Part shown: piece after piece, positions 18,492-27,523 of the stretch
How positions within the stretch are numbered: the stretch's first letter is position 1
Layout of the letters: every line of letters begins with the position of its first letter
From: Desulfobacteraceae bacterium
GTDB lineage: Bacteria > Desulfobacterota > Desulfobacteria > Desulfobacterales > Desulfosarcinaceae
DNA length: 64,000 bases
Reading direction: 5' to 3'
NCBI GenBank assembly: GCA_027068085.1
Contig: JAMOUQ010000045.1
Location: forward strand, 1 to 64,000
Notes under the pieces: generated by a model
Databases searched by the model: none
The model's input: the letters and a program-made list of their open reading frames with translations, nothing else
What the model was told of the DNA's origin: nothing
Position numbers and translations under genes: made by a program

Positions 18492-19355
18492 TCACTTTGA
18501 ACCGAGCAAGCCTTCCGAACGCCACATAAGGACGGCGATCATGGCGATGAAAGCCAGGGCGTCCCTGGGCAGGGGGATCTGGGCATAGCCGATGAGCAGT
18601 GTTTCGGCCACCCCCAGCAACAGGGATGCGATCACGGCACCCGGGACCGAACCCATGCCGCCGACAACGATCAGGGCCAGGGTCTTGTAAGCGGGCACCG
18701 CCCCCATGGTTGGATAGACCTGGTTGTAATATATTCCCACCAGCACCCCTGCCACGGCGGCAATGGATGAGCCCAGAACGAAAGTCGCGCTTACCACCTG
18801 GTGGCTGTTGATGCCCATGGCATCGGCAATGGCCATGTCCTGGCTGGTGGCCCGCATGGCAAGGCCCATCTCGGTGCGGCTGGTTATATACCACAGAACC
18901 GCCAGCACCAGGGCGGTGATGGCATAGACCGCCATGAGGGTGGAAGAGATGGTCACGCTGCCCAGGTGGACTGCGGCAAAGGGCAGCCTGGCCGGAAAAG
19001 TCAGGATATAGGGGCCTGCCACCAGCCGGCAGAGCTCTTCTATACCGAGCATGACGGCGATACTGCCGATGAGCGGCACATAGGGAGGGTATTTGAGCAG
19101 GGGGTAATACACCAGGCGCTCGATGGCCACCCCCAGAACCGAGCAAAAGACCATGGCCCCTCCAAAACCGAGCCAGAGGCTGCCGGTGAACTTGAAAACG
19201 GCCAGGCCGACGTAGGCTCCCACCGTGTATATGGCGGCGTGGGCCACGTGGAGGATGCGCAGGATACCGTAAACCAGGGCCAGGCCGAGGGTCACCAGGG
19301 CATAGATCGAGCCCATGGCGATACCGTTGAGCAGTTGTTCGATGAAAAGGTGCAT
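18492..19355 (-). CDS. livH: branched-chain-type ABC transporter permease LivH
   Basis: A 287-residue permease starting MHLFIEQLLNGIAMGSIYAL, with the ALGLALVYGILRILHVAHA family region and the GGMGSVPGAVIASLLLG coupling loop. Its start lies 30 bases after fchA, which ties the transporter to the histidine catabolic genes. Confidence 0.93.
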   Translation of the reverse strand: MHLFIEQLLNGIAMGSIYALVTLGLALVYGILRILHVAHAAIYTVGAYVGLAVFKFTGSLWLGFGGAMVFCSVLGVAIERLVYYPLLKYPPYVPLIGSIAVMLGIEELCRLVAGPYILTFPARLPFAAVHLGSVTISSTLMAVYAITALVLAVLWYITSRTEMGLAMRATSQDMAIADAMGINSHQVVSATFVLGSSIAAVAGVLVGIYYNQVYPTMGAVPAYKTLALIVVGGMGSVPGAVIASLLLGVAETLLIGYAQIPLPRDALAFIAMIAVLMWRSEGLLGSK

Positions 19356-19385
19356 GAATACCTTCCCGCCGGGCTATTTCAGAGT

Positions 19386-19997
19386 CTAATTATCAAAAAC
19401 GTCTTGGGCCAGGAGTTTTCTTTCAAGTTCCAGGACCTGGGCCTGAACGGTTCCGGCCTCCTGCTGCATCCGGCGCACGAAATCTTCGTCCTTGATGGAT
19501 TCCAGGTTGATCCTGACGTTCAGGATGGCCCCCAGGGCGGCGGTGCGGGCCATCATCAGGCCCACGGCGGCGTCGGTCCGGGCGTTGGGATTACCACTTT
19601 CCAAGGCCTGGCCGGCAAGCTGCATCACCTCCAGGGCCTTGCGGGCCACTTCCATGGGGACTTTGGCCGCCTGCCTGAGGGCCTCCTGGATGGCCGGCCC
19701 CCTCTCCGGGCTCTGCTTGGGCAGCCTGAAGGCATCCATCACCCGGCCGTAGGCCTCCGAATCACGGTCCACGTCGGACACCAGGGAAGTCTGCAGGGCC
19801 CCGGCCCGCTCTTTCAGGGCCTCCATTTCCCCTTCCACGGCTGCGAACCCGGGCCGCCCGCAGGTCAGGTTGGCCACCATCCGCGCCAGGGCCGCGGCCA
19901 GGGCCCCTGCCAGGGCCGAAACGCTTCCGCCGCCGGGCACCGGCTGCTTGGAGGCCGTCTTGGCCAGAAACTGCTCAACGCTCAACTCGGTCAGCAT
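19386..19997 (-). CDS. fchA: formimidoyltetrahydrofolate cyclodeaminase
   Basis: A 203-residue FTCD_C-family protein with the N-terminal KQPVPGGGSVSALAGALAA signature and an all-helical remainder. It converts 5-formimino-THF to methenyl-THF and ammonia. It works after the separate formimidoyltransferase encoded at 21292-22188; in animals the two are fused. It overlaps hutI by 7 bases. Confidence 0.9.
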   Translation of the reverse strand: MLTELSVEQFLAKTASKQPVPGGGSVSALAGALAAALARMVANLTCGRPGFAAVEGEMEALKERAGALQTSLVSDVDRDSEAYGRVMDAFRLPKQSPERGPAIQEALRQAAKVPMEVARKALEVMQLAGQALESGNPNARTDAAVGLMMARTAALGAILNVRINLESIKDEDFVRRMQQEAGTVQAQVLELERKLLAQDVFDN

Positions 19998-21268
19998 GTT
20001 TTCGCCTCCATTCCGGTCTTATCGAACACAAGGTCACCTTTCTTTATCACTTTTTCAACGCAGCTCACTCCCACGTGATATGGAATGAACCTGTAGGACG
20101 GAAACTCCAGGATCACCAGATCGCCGTACTTGCCCGGATCGAGGCTGCCGACGGTCTCGGCCCGGTCAACGGCGGCCGCGCCGTTGATGGTCATGGCGCA
20201 GACGGCCTCTTCCGGGGTAAGCTTCATGTAGAGACAGGCAAGAGCCATGACCAGGGGGACCGACTCGCTGAAACAGCTGCCCGGGTTCAGGTCGGTGGCC
20301 AGGGCCACGGCACAGCCGGCGTCGATCATCTCCCGGCCCCGGGCATAGGGTTCCTTGAGACTGAAGGCGGTGCCCGGAAGCAAAGTGGCCACAACTTTCT
20401 TTCGCGCCAGGGCGGCGATGCCGGCATCGCTTGCCTGAAGCAGGTGGTCGGCCGAAACCGCCTCCAGCTCGGCGGCCAGCTCGGCCCCTCCCAGGGATAC
20501 TATCTCGTCGGCATGCAGGGTGAGCCTGAAACCCATCTGCCGGGCAGCCTCCAGCAGCCGCCGGCTCTGATCTACGGAAAAAACGTTCTGCTCGCAAAAG
20601 ACATCGCAAAACTCGGCAAGGCCTCTGGCCGCCACCTCCGGCATGACCTCCCGGATGACAAAATCGACGTAATCGTCGGCCCGGCCTTTGTATTCCGGCG
20701 GCACGGCATGGGCCCCCAAAAAGGTGGGCACCACGTCCAGGGGATGGCGGCGGTTGAGCTCGGCCATGACTTCCAGCTGCTTGATCTCGGTCTCCAGGTC
20801 GAGGCCGTAACCGCTCTTGCCCTCCACGGTGGTCACCCCGAAAGACAGCATGCTGTCGAGCCGGCGCCTGCCCGCCTCCGCCAGCTCGGCGGGCCCGGCC
20901 TTGCGGGTGGCCCGCACCGTGCTGAGGATGCCGCCGCCGCGCCGGAGGATCTCCATGTAGCTCTGGCCGGCCAGGCGCCAGGAAAACTCCTCGGCCCGGT
21001 AGCCTCCGAAGACGAGGTGGGTGTGAGAATCCACGAAACCGGGCAGGACCGCCTTGCCGGCAGCGTCGATGACCCGGAACCCGGAAGTGTCCATCCCGGA
21101 CAGAACCCGGCCGGTGGGTCCCACGGCCTCGATCAGGCCGTTTCTTATGACCACGGCGCCGTCCTCGATTATCCCCGGGTCGTTCATCTGCTGCGCTCCG
21201 CACCTGGGGCCAAACCCGCTGCAGGTCACCACCTGAGCCGCGTTCTTGACGATCAGATCACCTGGCAT
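19991..21268 (-). CDS. hutI: imidazolonepropionase
   Basis: A 425-residue amidohydrolase that opens imidazolonepropionate to formiminoglutamate. Metal-site motifs are visible: DSHTHLVFGGYR, GAHAVPPEYKGR, HADEI and ATDLNPGSC, with the KSGYGL substrate region. Length is normal. Its position between ftcD and fchA completes the histidine-to-glutamate path. Confidence 0.95.
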   Translation of the reverse strand: MPGDLIVKNAAQVVTCSGFGPRCGAQQMNDPGIIEDGAVVIRNGLIEAVGPTGRVLSGMDTSGFRVIDAAGKAVLPGFVDSHTHLVFGGYRAEEFSWRLAGQSYMEILRRGGGILSTVRATRKAGPAELAEAGRRRLDSMLSFGVTTVEGKSGYGLDLETEIKQLEVMAELNRRHPLDVVPTFLGAHAVPPEYKGRADDYVDFVIREVMPEVAARGLAEFCDVFCEQNVFSVDQSRRLLEAARQMGFRLTLHADEIVSLGGAELAAELEAVSADHLLQASDAGIAALARKKVVATLLPGTAFSLKEPYARGREMIDAGCAVALATDLNPGSCFSESVPLVMALACLYMKLTPEEAVCAMTINGAAAVDRAETVGSLDPGKYGDLVILEFPSYRFIPYHVGVSCVEKVIKKGDLVFDKTGMEAKTC

Positions 21269-21291
21269 CGCCGCACTCCTTCGGCTTGCAA

Positions 21292-22188
21292 CTATTCCAT
21301 CAGCCTGGCTTCCAATACCTGCTCCATGGAAAAATCTTCCAGCCCCAGGTAGTAGGCCGCCGTATCCACCAGGGCTTCCATGGGCACCAGGCCGACGATC
21401 TCGCTGCCCACCACCGGCACGCCGTATCGCCGGGCCTCGATCCGGATAAGCTCGAAGGCCCGGTAAAGGGCGGTCTTCTGGTAGTTGGTCATGTTCATGG
21501 ACACCTGGACGATTCCCCGCTCTTTAAGCTCGACGCCGATGGCCTTGCAAAAGCGCAGGCCGCCGCTGATATGGCGCACCTTCCTGGCGATGGCGTCGGC
21601 TATGGCAGGATCTGAGGTTCCCAGGTTTACGTTGTAGGCCACAAGCGGCATGCGGGCCCCCACGGCAGTGACCCCGGCCGTGGGATGAACCCTGTCCGGG
21701 CCGAAATCCGGCTTCCAGGCAGGATCCTTGAGCTTTGCGGCCATGCCCTCGAACTGGCCCTTGCGCACCTGGGCCAGGTTGACCCGGTGGGGAGCGGTGG
21801 CGGCCTCCTCGTAAAGGATCACCGGCAAATCGTAGGCCTCGGCCAGCTGCCGGCCCACCCGGCGGGCAAGCTCAACCGCCTGGTCCATGGTATAGTTGCG
21901 CACCGGAATGAAGGGAACCACGTCGGCTGCTCCCATGCGCGGATGCTGGCCCCGGTGCTTGTTCAGATCGATCAGCTCCACGGCCTTGCCCACGGCTTCC
22001 ACCACCGCTTCGGCAAGCGGCTCGGGCTGGCCGACCACGGTCACCACCATCCGGTTGTGGCTGGCATCGCTCTGCCAGTCCAGGAGCTTGACCCCCCGGC
22101 GGCCGCGGAAAGGCTCGATGATCTTTTCCATCTTGTCCCGGTCGCGCCCTTCACTGAAGTTGGGCACGCATTCTACTATGCTTTTCAT
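21292..22188 (-). CDS. ftcD: glutamate formimidoyltransferase
   Basis: A 298-residue FTCD N-terminal-type enzyme beginning MKSIVECVPNFSEGRD. The conserved histidine lies in RGQHPRMGAADVVPFIP. It transfers the formimino group of formiminoglutamate to THF, releasing glutamate. It lies 17 bases after hutU and 23 bases before hutI. This route conserves one-carbon units, fitting an anaerobe with folate-dependent C1 metabolism. Confidence 0.95.
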   Translation of the reverse strand: MKSIVECVPNFSEGRDRDKMEKIIEPFRGRRGVKLLDWQSDASHNRMVVTVVGQPEPLAEAVVEAVGKAVELIDLNKHRGQHPRMGAADVVPFIPVRNYTMDQAVELARRVGRQLAEAYDLPVILYEEAATAPHRVNLAQVRKGQFEGMAAKLKDPAWKPDFGPDRVHPTAGVTAVGARMPLVAYNVNLGTSDPAIADAIARKVRHISGGLRFCKAIGVELKERGIVQVSMNMTNYQKTALYRAFELIRIEARRYGVPVVGSEIVGLVPMEALVDTAAYYLGLEDFSMEQVLEARLME

Positions 22189-22205
22189 TACAGGCGCAAT
22201 CTCCC

Positions 22206-24242
22206 TCAGGAATCAAGTTTTGCTTTCACCAGGTCGTCGATCAGTCCGTCGTCGGCCACAAAGGGCAGGGTTACGTGGTCACCGGCCGGATTGTCCCGGT
22301 TGTGGGCCGCCATGGTCTCCATGGAATTGGGATTGCGGGCCCAGGCCCGGCGGGCCACTCCTCCCAGAACATCCCAGGTCATGGCCCGCTGCAGGATCTG
22401 ATCGACCCGCCGGCTGCCGTCCAGCACCATGCCGAAGCCGCCGTTGACGGCCTTGCCGATGCCTACCCCGCCGCCGTTGTGCAGGGCCACCAGGCTCATG
22501 CCCCGGGCCGCGTTGCCGGCAAAACAGTGCACCGCCATGTCGGCCATGATGTTGGAACCGTCCCTGATGTTGGCCGTCTCGCGGAAAGGCGAATCGGTAC
22601 CCCCGGTATCGTGGTGGTCCCGGCCCAGCATAACCGGACCGATCTGTCCGTCCCGGACCATCCGGTTGAAGCGCAGGGCGATCTTAAGGCGCCCGGCGGC
22701 ATCCTGGTAGAGAATCCGGGCCTGAGTGCCCACCACCAGCTTGTTCTTGCCGGCATCCCTGATCCAGTTGTAGTTGTCCCGGTCCTGGAAACGGCGTTCG
22801 GGATCGATGCACTCCATGGCGGCCCGGTCGGTCCTGGCCAGGTCTTCGGGATCGCCGCTGAGGCAGACCCAGCGGAAGGGCCCGTAGCCAAAGTCGAAAA
22901 GCAGCGGCCCCATGATGTCTTCCACATAGGAGGGAAAGATGAAACCGTCCAGGGGATCGCGGCCGTTTTTGCAGACCTCGGTTACCCCGGCGTCGTAAAC
23001 CGCCTTTAGGAAACTGTTGCCGTAGTCGAAAAAGTAGGTTCCCCGCCCCACCAGGGTCTTGACCAGGCCGAAATGACGGCGCAGTGAGCGGTCCACCAGC
23101 TGCCTGAACTTTTCGGGGTCGGATATGAGCATCTCGGTCCGCTGGTCAAAGGTAAGCCCCTGGGGACAGTACCCGCCCTCGTAGACCACGTGGCAGGATG
23201 TCTGGTCGGACATAAGGTCGATGGAGACGTGGTTGTCCACTGCGTACTGGAGAAGGTCGACGACGTTGCCGTAAAAGGCGATGGCCCGCGGCTTCTTGTC
23301 TGCTGCATACTTGGCAGCCTCCTTGAAGGCCTCTGCCGGATCGTCGGTCACCTGGTCGATCCAGCCCTGGTCCCGGCGGGTCTTTATCCGGGAGGAATCC
23401 ACCTCGGCGATCAGGCCGACTCCGCCGGCGATCACGGTGGCCTTGCCCTGGGCCCCGCTCATCCCGCCCAGGCCCGAAGAGACGAAGATGCGCCCGGCCA
23501 TGTTCTGATCGGACGCGATACCCAGCTGGGACCTGGCGGCATTCAAAATGGTGGAATATGTGCCGTGAACGATGCCCTGGGGCCCGATGTACATCCATCC
23601 GCCGGCTGTCATCTGACCGTAGTTGGCCACCCCCAGGGCCGCGGCGCGGTTGAAATTCTCCAGGTCGTCGAACATGCCCACCATGAGCCCGTTGGTGATG
23701 ATCACCCGGGGCGCAGCCTCGGAAGAGCCGAACACCCCCAGGGGATGTCCCGAGGCCACCACCAGGGTCTGGCCGGTGGTCAGCTCTTCGAGGTAGGCCT
23801 TGATGAGGCGGTACTGCATCCAGTTCTGGCAGACCTGGCCTGTCTCGCCGTAGGTGACCAGCTCGTAAGGATAAAGGGCCACCTCGAAATCCAGGTTGTT
23901 GTCGATCATCACCTGAAAGGCCCTGCCCTCCAGGCAGCGGCCCTTGTACCGGTCGACGGGCTTGCCCCAGAGCCGGCCCGCGGGCCGGAAACGGTATCCG
24001 TAGATCCGGCCCCTGGTGAGCAATTCTTCCAGAAATTCCGGCGCCAACCGGGCATGCCACTTTTCCGGCACGTACCGCAGGGCGTTTTTGAGAGCCAGTT
24101 TGATATCAGTTTCGGAAAGGGACAGGCTGCGCTTGGGCGCCCGGCGCACGCCCTGCTCGAAAACAGGCGGCGGGGGAAGCTCATTCAAGATATTGTCCAG
24201 CCTGATACGCATGGCCGAAGCCACCTTCGTGTTGTCCATCAT
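22206..24242 (-). CDS. hutU: urocanate hydratase (long form)
   Basis: About 678 residues, the longer urocanase type rather than the roughly 556-residue enterobacterial form. NAD-binding GLGGMSGAQGKA, GGWMYIGPQGIVHGTY and the catalytic cysteine region QTSCHVVYEGGYCPQG are present. ATG 24242 has AGGAGGT seven bases upstream and is followed at once by a second ATG. It is the first gene of the leftward hut-liv unit. Its start is only 22 bases from a HutC-box-like repeat, so the repressor could block it directly. Confidence 0.95.
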   Translation of the reverse strand: MMDNTKVASAMRIRLDNILNELPPPPVFEQGVRRAPKRSLSLSETDIKLALKNALRYVPEKWHARLAPEFLEELLTRGRIYGYRFRPAGRLWGKPVDRYKGRCLEGRAFQVMIDNNLDFEVALYPYELVTYGETGQVCQNWMQYRLIKAYLEELTTGQTLVVASGHPLGVFGSSEAAPRVIITNGLMVGMFDDLENFNRAAALGVANYGQMTAGGWMYIGPQGIVHGTYSTILNAARSQLGIASDQNMAGRIFVSSGLGGMSGAQGKATVIAGGVGLIAEVDSSRIKTRRDQGWIDQVTDDPAEAFKEAAKYAADKKPRAIAFYGNVVDLLQYAVDNHVSIDLMSDQTSCHVVYEGGYCPQGLTFDQRTEMLISDPEKFRQLVDRSLRRHFGLVKTLVGRGTYFFDYGNSFLKAVYDAGVTEVCKNGRDPLDGFIFPSYVEDIMGPLLFDFGYGPFRWVCLSGDPEDLARTDRAAMECIDPERRFQDRDNYNWIRDAGKNKLVVGTQARILYQDAAGRLKIALRFNRMVRDGQIGPVMLGRDHHDTGGTDSPFRETANIRDGSNIMADMAVHCFAGNAARGMSLVALHNGGGVGIGKAVNGGFGMVLDGSRRVDQILQRAMTWDVLGGVARRAWARNPNSMETMAAHNRDNPAGDHVTLPFVADDGLIDDLVKAKLDS

Positions 24243-24264
24243 GGCCGCACCTCCTGCAAAGCGG

Positions 24265-24286
24265 TTGTATATGCTTGTATATGCAA
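24265..24286. promoter_or_regulatory. HutC-box-like tandem repeat at hutU
   Basis: Two exact tandem copies of TTGTATATGC are spaced one helical turn apart. Each contains a near match to TGTATATACA, the palindromic HutC-type operator. The site lies just upstream of the hutU ribosome site. Confidence 0.65.
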
Positions 24287-24411
24287 TAGCCGCCCGGGCT
24301 GTCAAGCTCCAATCATCCCCATTTGTCCGGAACGGTTCGGGCCGCGGGTTACCGCAAGATATTTTACTGTATTTCCGGACAATTATGCAACATTTGACAA
24401 TTTCTCTCTAT

Positions 24412-24433
24412 TTGTATATGCTTGTCTATACAT
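24412..24433. promoter_or_regulatory. HutC-box-like tandem repeat at hutC
   Basis: TTGTATATGC is followed by TTGTCTATAC, the same 20-base arrangement as at hutU. It lies 43 bases before the hutC start, in an AT-rich promoter-like stretch. Two matching sites in one divergent spacer suggest autoregulation of hutC-hutH together with hutU-liv. Confidence 0.65.
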
Positions 24434-24475
24434 TAAATAATTATTCCTGTACTCCGGAACCGACAAAGGACCACC

Positions 24476-25243
24476 ATGGGCAAAGAACTGCGGGCAGATT
24501 CTCCCCCCGGGCTCACGGCCAGACCCCTTTACCAGCAGGTCAAGGACTACATCGAAGACCGCATAAAGTCGGGCAAATGGCCGCCTGAAGCCAGGATTCC
24601 ATCTGAAAACGAACTTGTCAGGACCCTGGGAGTCTCCCGGATGACCATCAACCGCGCCCTGCGGGAGCTGAGCGAAGCCGGACTGCTGATCCGCCTCCAG
24701 GGAGTGGGAACCTACGTGGCGCCCCGCAAACCGGTCTCGGCCCTGCTTGAAATCCGCTCCATCGCCGACGAGATCAGGCAGGCCGGCGGCCGCCACGACA
24801 GCACCGTTCATCTGCTGCGCGAGGAAAAAGCCTCACCGGCGCTGGCGGCCGGGATGGAGCTGCCCCCCGGCTCCAGGGTGTTTCATGCCGTCCTGGTCCA
24901 TTCCGACGGCGGCGTCCCCATCCAGCTGGCCGACCGGTACGTCAACCCGGCGGTGGCACCCGATTTTCTGAAGCAGGACTTTACCAGGATAACTCCCAAC
25001 GAATACCTGGTCAGTGTCTCGCCGGCCACCGAGGTGGAGCACGTGATCGAAGCAGTCCTTCCGGACCAGCGCACCCGGCGCCTGCTGGCCATCAACCGCC
25101 ACGAGCCCTGCCTGGTCCTGCACCGCAAGACCTGGATCGGAAAGACCGTGGCCACCAGCAGCCGCTTTTTCTATCCCGGCTCCCGCTATCGTCTTGGAGG
25201 ACGCTTCAAACCGGCCTATGATTCCCACCGGGTCCTGACCTGA
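24476..25243 (+). CDS. hutC: GntR-family histidine utilisation repressor HutC
   Basis: A 255-residue regulator with an N-terminal winged helix (LYQQVKDYIEDRIKSG, PSENELVRTLGVSRMTINRAL) and a C-terminal UTRA ligand domain ending YRLGGRF. In characterised systems HutC senses urocanate and is released from TGTATATACA-type operators. It diverges from hutU and precedes hutH by 48 bases. The start ATG has AAAGGA at good spacing. Confidence 0.92.
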   Translation: MGKELRADSPPGLTARPLYQQVKDYIEDRIKSGKWPPEARIPSENELVRTLGVSRMTINRALRELSEAGLLIRLQGVGTYVAPRKPVSALLEIRSIADEIRQAGGRHDSTVHLLREEKASPALAAGMELPPGSRVFHAVLVHSDGGVPIQLADRYVNPAVAPDFLKQDFTRITPNEYLVSVSPATEVEHVIEAVLPDQRTRRLLAINRHEPCLVLHRKTWIGKTVATSSRFFYPGSRYRLGGRFKPAYDSHRVLT

Positions 25244-25291
25244 CTGCGGACTTTTGCCTGGCAGAAGTTATAATAACAAGGAGATATAACC

Positions 25292-26824
25292 ATGGCCGGA
25301 AAAGTGATTCTCGGCAAAAACGGCCTGACCCTGGAACAGCTGGTCAGGGTGGCCCGTCACAGGGCGCCGGTGACCCTCGACCCCGCGGCCGCCCGCGAAA
25401 TTGAAAAATCGGCCCGCCTGGTGGCCCAATGGGTCGCCGAAGGGCGCACCATCTACGGCATAACAACCGGTTTCGGCGTCCTGAGCGATGTTCTCATCTC
25501 CAAAGAGGACACCCGCCGGCTGCAGGAAAACCTGCTGCGGAGCCATTCGGCCGGAGTCGGCAACCCCATGGACAGCCAGGCCGTGCGGGCCATGATGACC
25601 CTGCGGGCCAAGGATCTGGCAAGGGCCAACTCCAGCGCCCGCCCGGAAACCGTGCACCGGTTGATCGAGATGATCAACCAGGACATAGTCCCGGTGGTCC
25701 CGGAACAGGGCTCGGTGGGTGCCAGCGGAGACCTCTGCCCCATGGCCCACATGGCCCTGGTGATGATCGGCCAGGGCCGGGCAGTGGTAGACGGCCGGCA
25801 GGTTTCCGGAGCCGAGGCCCTGGCGGCCAAAGGACTCAAACCCCTTGTGCTCGGCTCCGGAGAAGGCCTGGCCCTGGTAAACGGCACCCAGGCCATGACC
25901 GCCATAGGCGCCCTGGCAATCTGGGACGCCCGGGCCCTGGTCAAGCTGACCGATATCGCCGCCGCCATGAGCCTGGAGGTCCTGATGGGCAGCCGGACCG
26001 AGTTCGATCCCCGTATCCAGCAGGCCCGTCCCCACCGGGGCCAGGCCCTGTCGGCCGACAACATGCTGCGCATAACCGGCAGCAGCGAAATCATCTCTTC
26101 CCACAAGGACTGTTCCCGGATCCAGGACGCCTATACCCTGCGCTGCTCGCCCCAGGTTCACGGCGCCAGCCACGACGCCATAGATTACACCACCGGCGTG
26201 CTGGAGACCGAAATGAACTCTTCCACCGGCAACCCCCTGATCTTCAGCGACTGCGGCCAGTTCCTGCTTGGCGGCAATTTCCACGGCCAGCCGGTGGCCC
26301 TGGCCCTGGACTTTGCCGCCCTGGCCGTGGCCGAGCTGGCCAACATCTCGGAACGGCGCATCGAGCGCCTGGTCAACCCCATGCTCAGCGGTCTGCCGGC
26401 CTTCCTGGTCAAAGACGGCGGGCTCAACTCCGGCTTCATGATCGCCCAGTACACCGCCGCGGCCCTGGTATCGGAAAACAAGGTCCTGGCCCACCCGGCC
26501 TGCGTCGATTCCATCCCCACCTCGGCCAACAAGGAAGACCACGTTTCCATGGGCACCATCGCCGCCCGCAAGCTGCGCCAGATGGTGGCCAACACCGAAA
26601 ACGTCATCGCCATCGAGCTGTTGTGCGCGGCCCAGGCACTGGACCTTTTCACCAACATGAAACCCGGCCGGGGCACCCTGGCGGCCTACCGGGTAATCCG
26701 CAGCGTCATCCCCCACCTGGACAAAGACCGGGTCATTGCAAACGACATCGAAGCCATAAAGAAAATCATGCGTGACGGCAGCATCATCCGGGCCGTGGAA
26801 GAAACCGTCGGCCCGCTCAACTGA
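25292..26824 (+). CDS. hutH: histidine ammonia-lyase
   Basis: A 510-residue enzyme deaminating histidine to urocanate. The Ala-Ser-Gly triad that cyclises to the MIO cofactor is A144-S145-G146 in GSVGASGDLCP. YGITTGFG (54-62) and the SSTGNPLIF region are present. AAGGAGATATAACC provides a strong ribosome site. It is encoded opposite to the rest of the pathway but shares the divergent regulatory spacer through hutC. Confidence 0.96.
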   Translation: MAGKVILGKNGLTLEQLVRVARHRAPVTLDPAAAREIEKSARLVAQWVAEGRTIYGITTGFGVLSDVLISKEDTRRLQENLLRSHSAGVGNPMDSQAVRAMMTLRAKDLARANSSARPETVHRLIEMINQDIVPVVPEQGSVGASGDLCPMAHMALVMIGQGRAVVDGRQVSGAEALAAKGLKPLVLGSGEGLALVNGTQAMTAIGALAIWDARALVKLTDIAAAMSLEVLMGSRTEFDPRIQQARPHRGQALSADNMLRITGSSEIISSHKDCSRIQDAYTLRCSPQVHGASHDAIDYTTGVLETEMNSSTGNPLIFSDCGQFLLGGNFHGQPVALALDFAALAVAELANISERRIERLVNPMLSGLPAFLVKDGGLNSGFMIAQYTAAALVSENKVLAHPACVDSIPTSANKEDHVSMGTIAARKLRQMVANTENVIAIELLCAAQALDLFTNMKPGRGTLAAYRVIRSVIPHLDKDRVIANDIEAIKKIMRDGSIIRAVEETVGPLN

Positions 26825-26857
26825 CCGGCGGACAAAACACCGCCCGGCTTTCCCGGG

Positions 26858-26885
26858 TCAGGACCGCGGTATTGCCCGGTCCTGA
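26858..26885. terminator. hairpin after hutH
   Basis: Nine-bp perfect arms (26858-26866, 26877-26885) lie 34 bases after the hutH stop. No U-tract follows, so it is a candidate terminator by position only. Confidence 0.45.
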
Positions 26886-26971
26886 CTTGACCCCTCGGGT
26901 ATTAGGGCTTACATTGGCACAAACGGGTTTTGAGAATAAGCTCATATAGAACTGAAACCAAGGCCGGTAAC

Positions 26972-27481
26972 ATGCCAGAAGTCAGCATCAACTTCCGCCC
27001 CATCGGCGTTATCCACACCCCCTACACCGAGCATGCCCCCTATCAGCCCGTAAGCGGCGGCGACCAAGACGAAAACGCTTTCAGGGTCGTCCTCGAACCG
27101 CAGTTCGCAAGGGGCCTCAGGGACCTGGAGGCTTTCAGATACATCTACCTGCTCTACCATGCCCACCGGATCGAAGGCCCGGCCCGGATGACGGTCAGGC
27201 CGCCGTGGGCCGGGCAATTGGAGATCGGCCTTTTCGCCAGCCGCTCCCCGGCCAGGCCGAATCCCATCGGGTTGAGCGTGGTGCGCATCCAGAAGATTGC
27301 AGGCCGGGTGATCCATACTTCCGCGCTGGATGTCTTCGACGGCACCCCCCTGCTGGACATAAAACCCTATATCAAGGAACTGGACACCAAAGAGGATGCC
27401 AATTACGGATGGCTCGACCGGCTGGAAGACCGCGAGCACCTGGCCCTGCATATCAAAGGCATCCCCCACGAACACCGATAA
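26972..27481 (+). CDS. trmO: tRNA (t6A37) methyltransferase TrmO (TsaA-like)
   Basis: A 169-residue protein beginning MPEVSINFRPIGVIHTPY. It has the TsaA/TrmO signatures FRYIYLLYHAHR, ASRSPARPNPIGLSVVRI and DVFDGTPLLDIKPYI. It methylates t6A37 of threonine tRNAs using SAM. The start follows family alignment; an in-frame start at 26930 would add 14 unmatched residues. The flavoprotein gene follows after 42 bases. Confidence 0.88.
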   Translation: MPEVSINFRPIGVIHTPYTEHAPYQPVSGGDQDENAFRVVLEPQFARGLRDLEAFRYIYLLYHAHRIEGPARMTVRPPWAGQLEIGLFASRSPARPNPIGLSVVRIQKIAGRVIHTSALDVFDGTPLLDIKPYIKELDTKEDANYGWLDRLEDREHLALHIKGIPHEHR

Positions 27482-27523
27482 TTTCCTTGCCAATCATTTC
27501 CCAAGCCAGCAAAGGAGGAATCC

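Noticed and set aside
26885-26971. TGGCAC at 26913 as a sigma-54 promoter for trmO
   Set aside because: The -12 GC element is missing at the required spacing.
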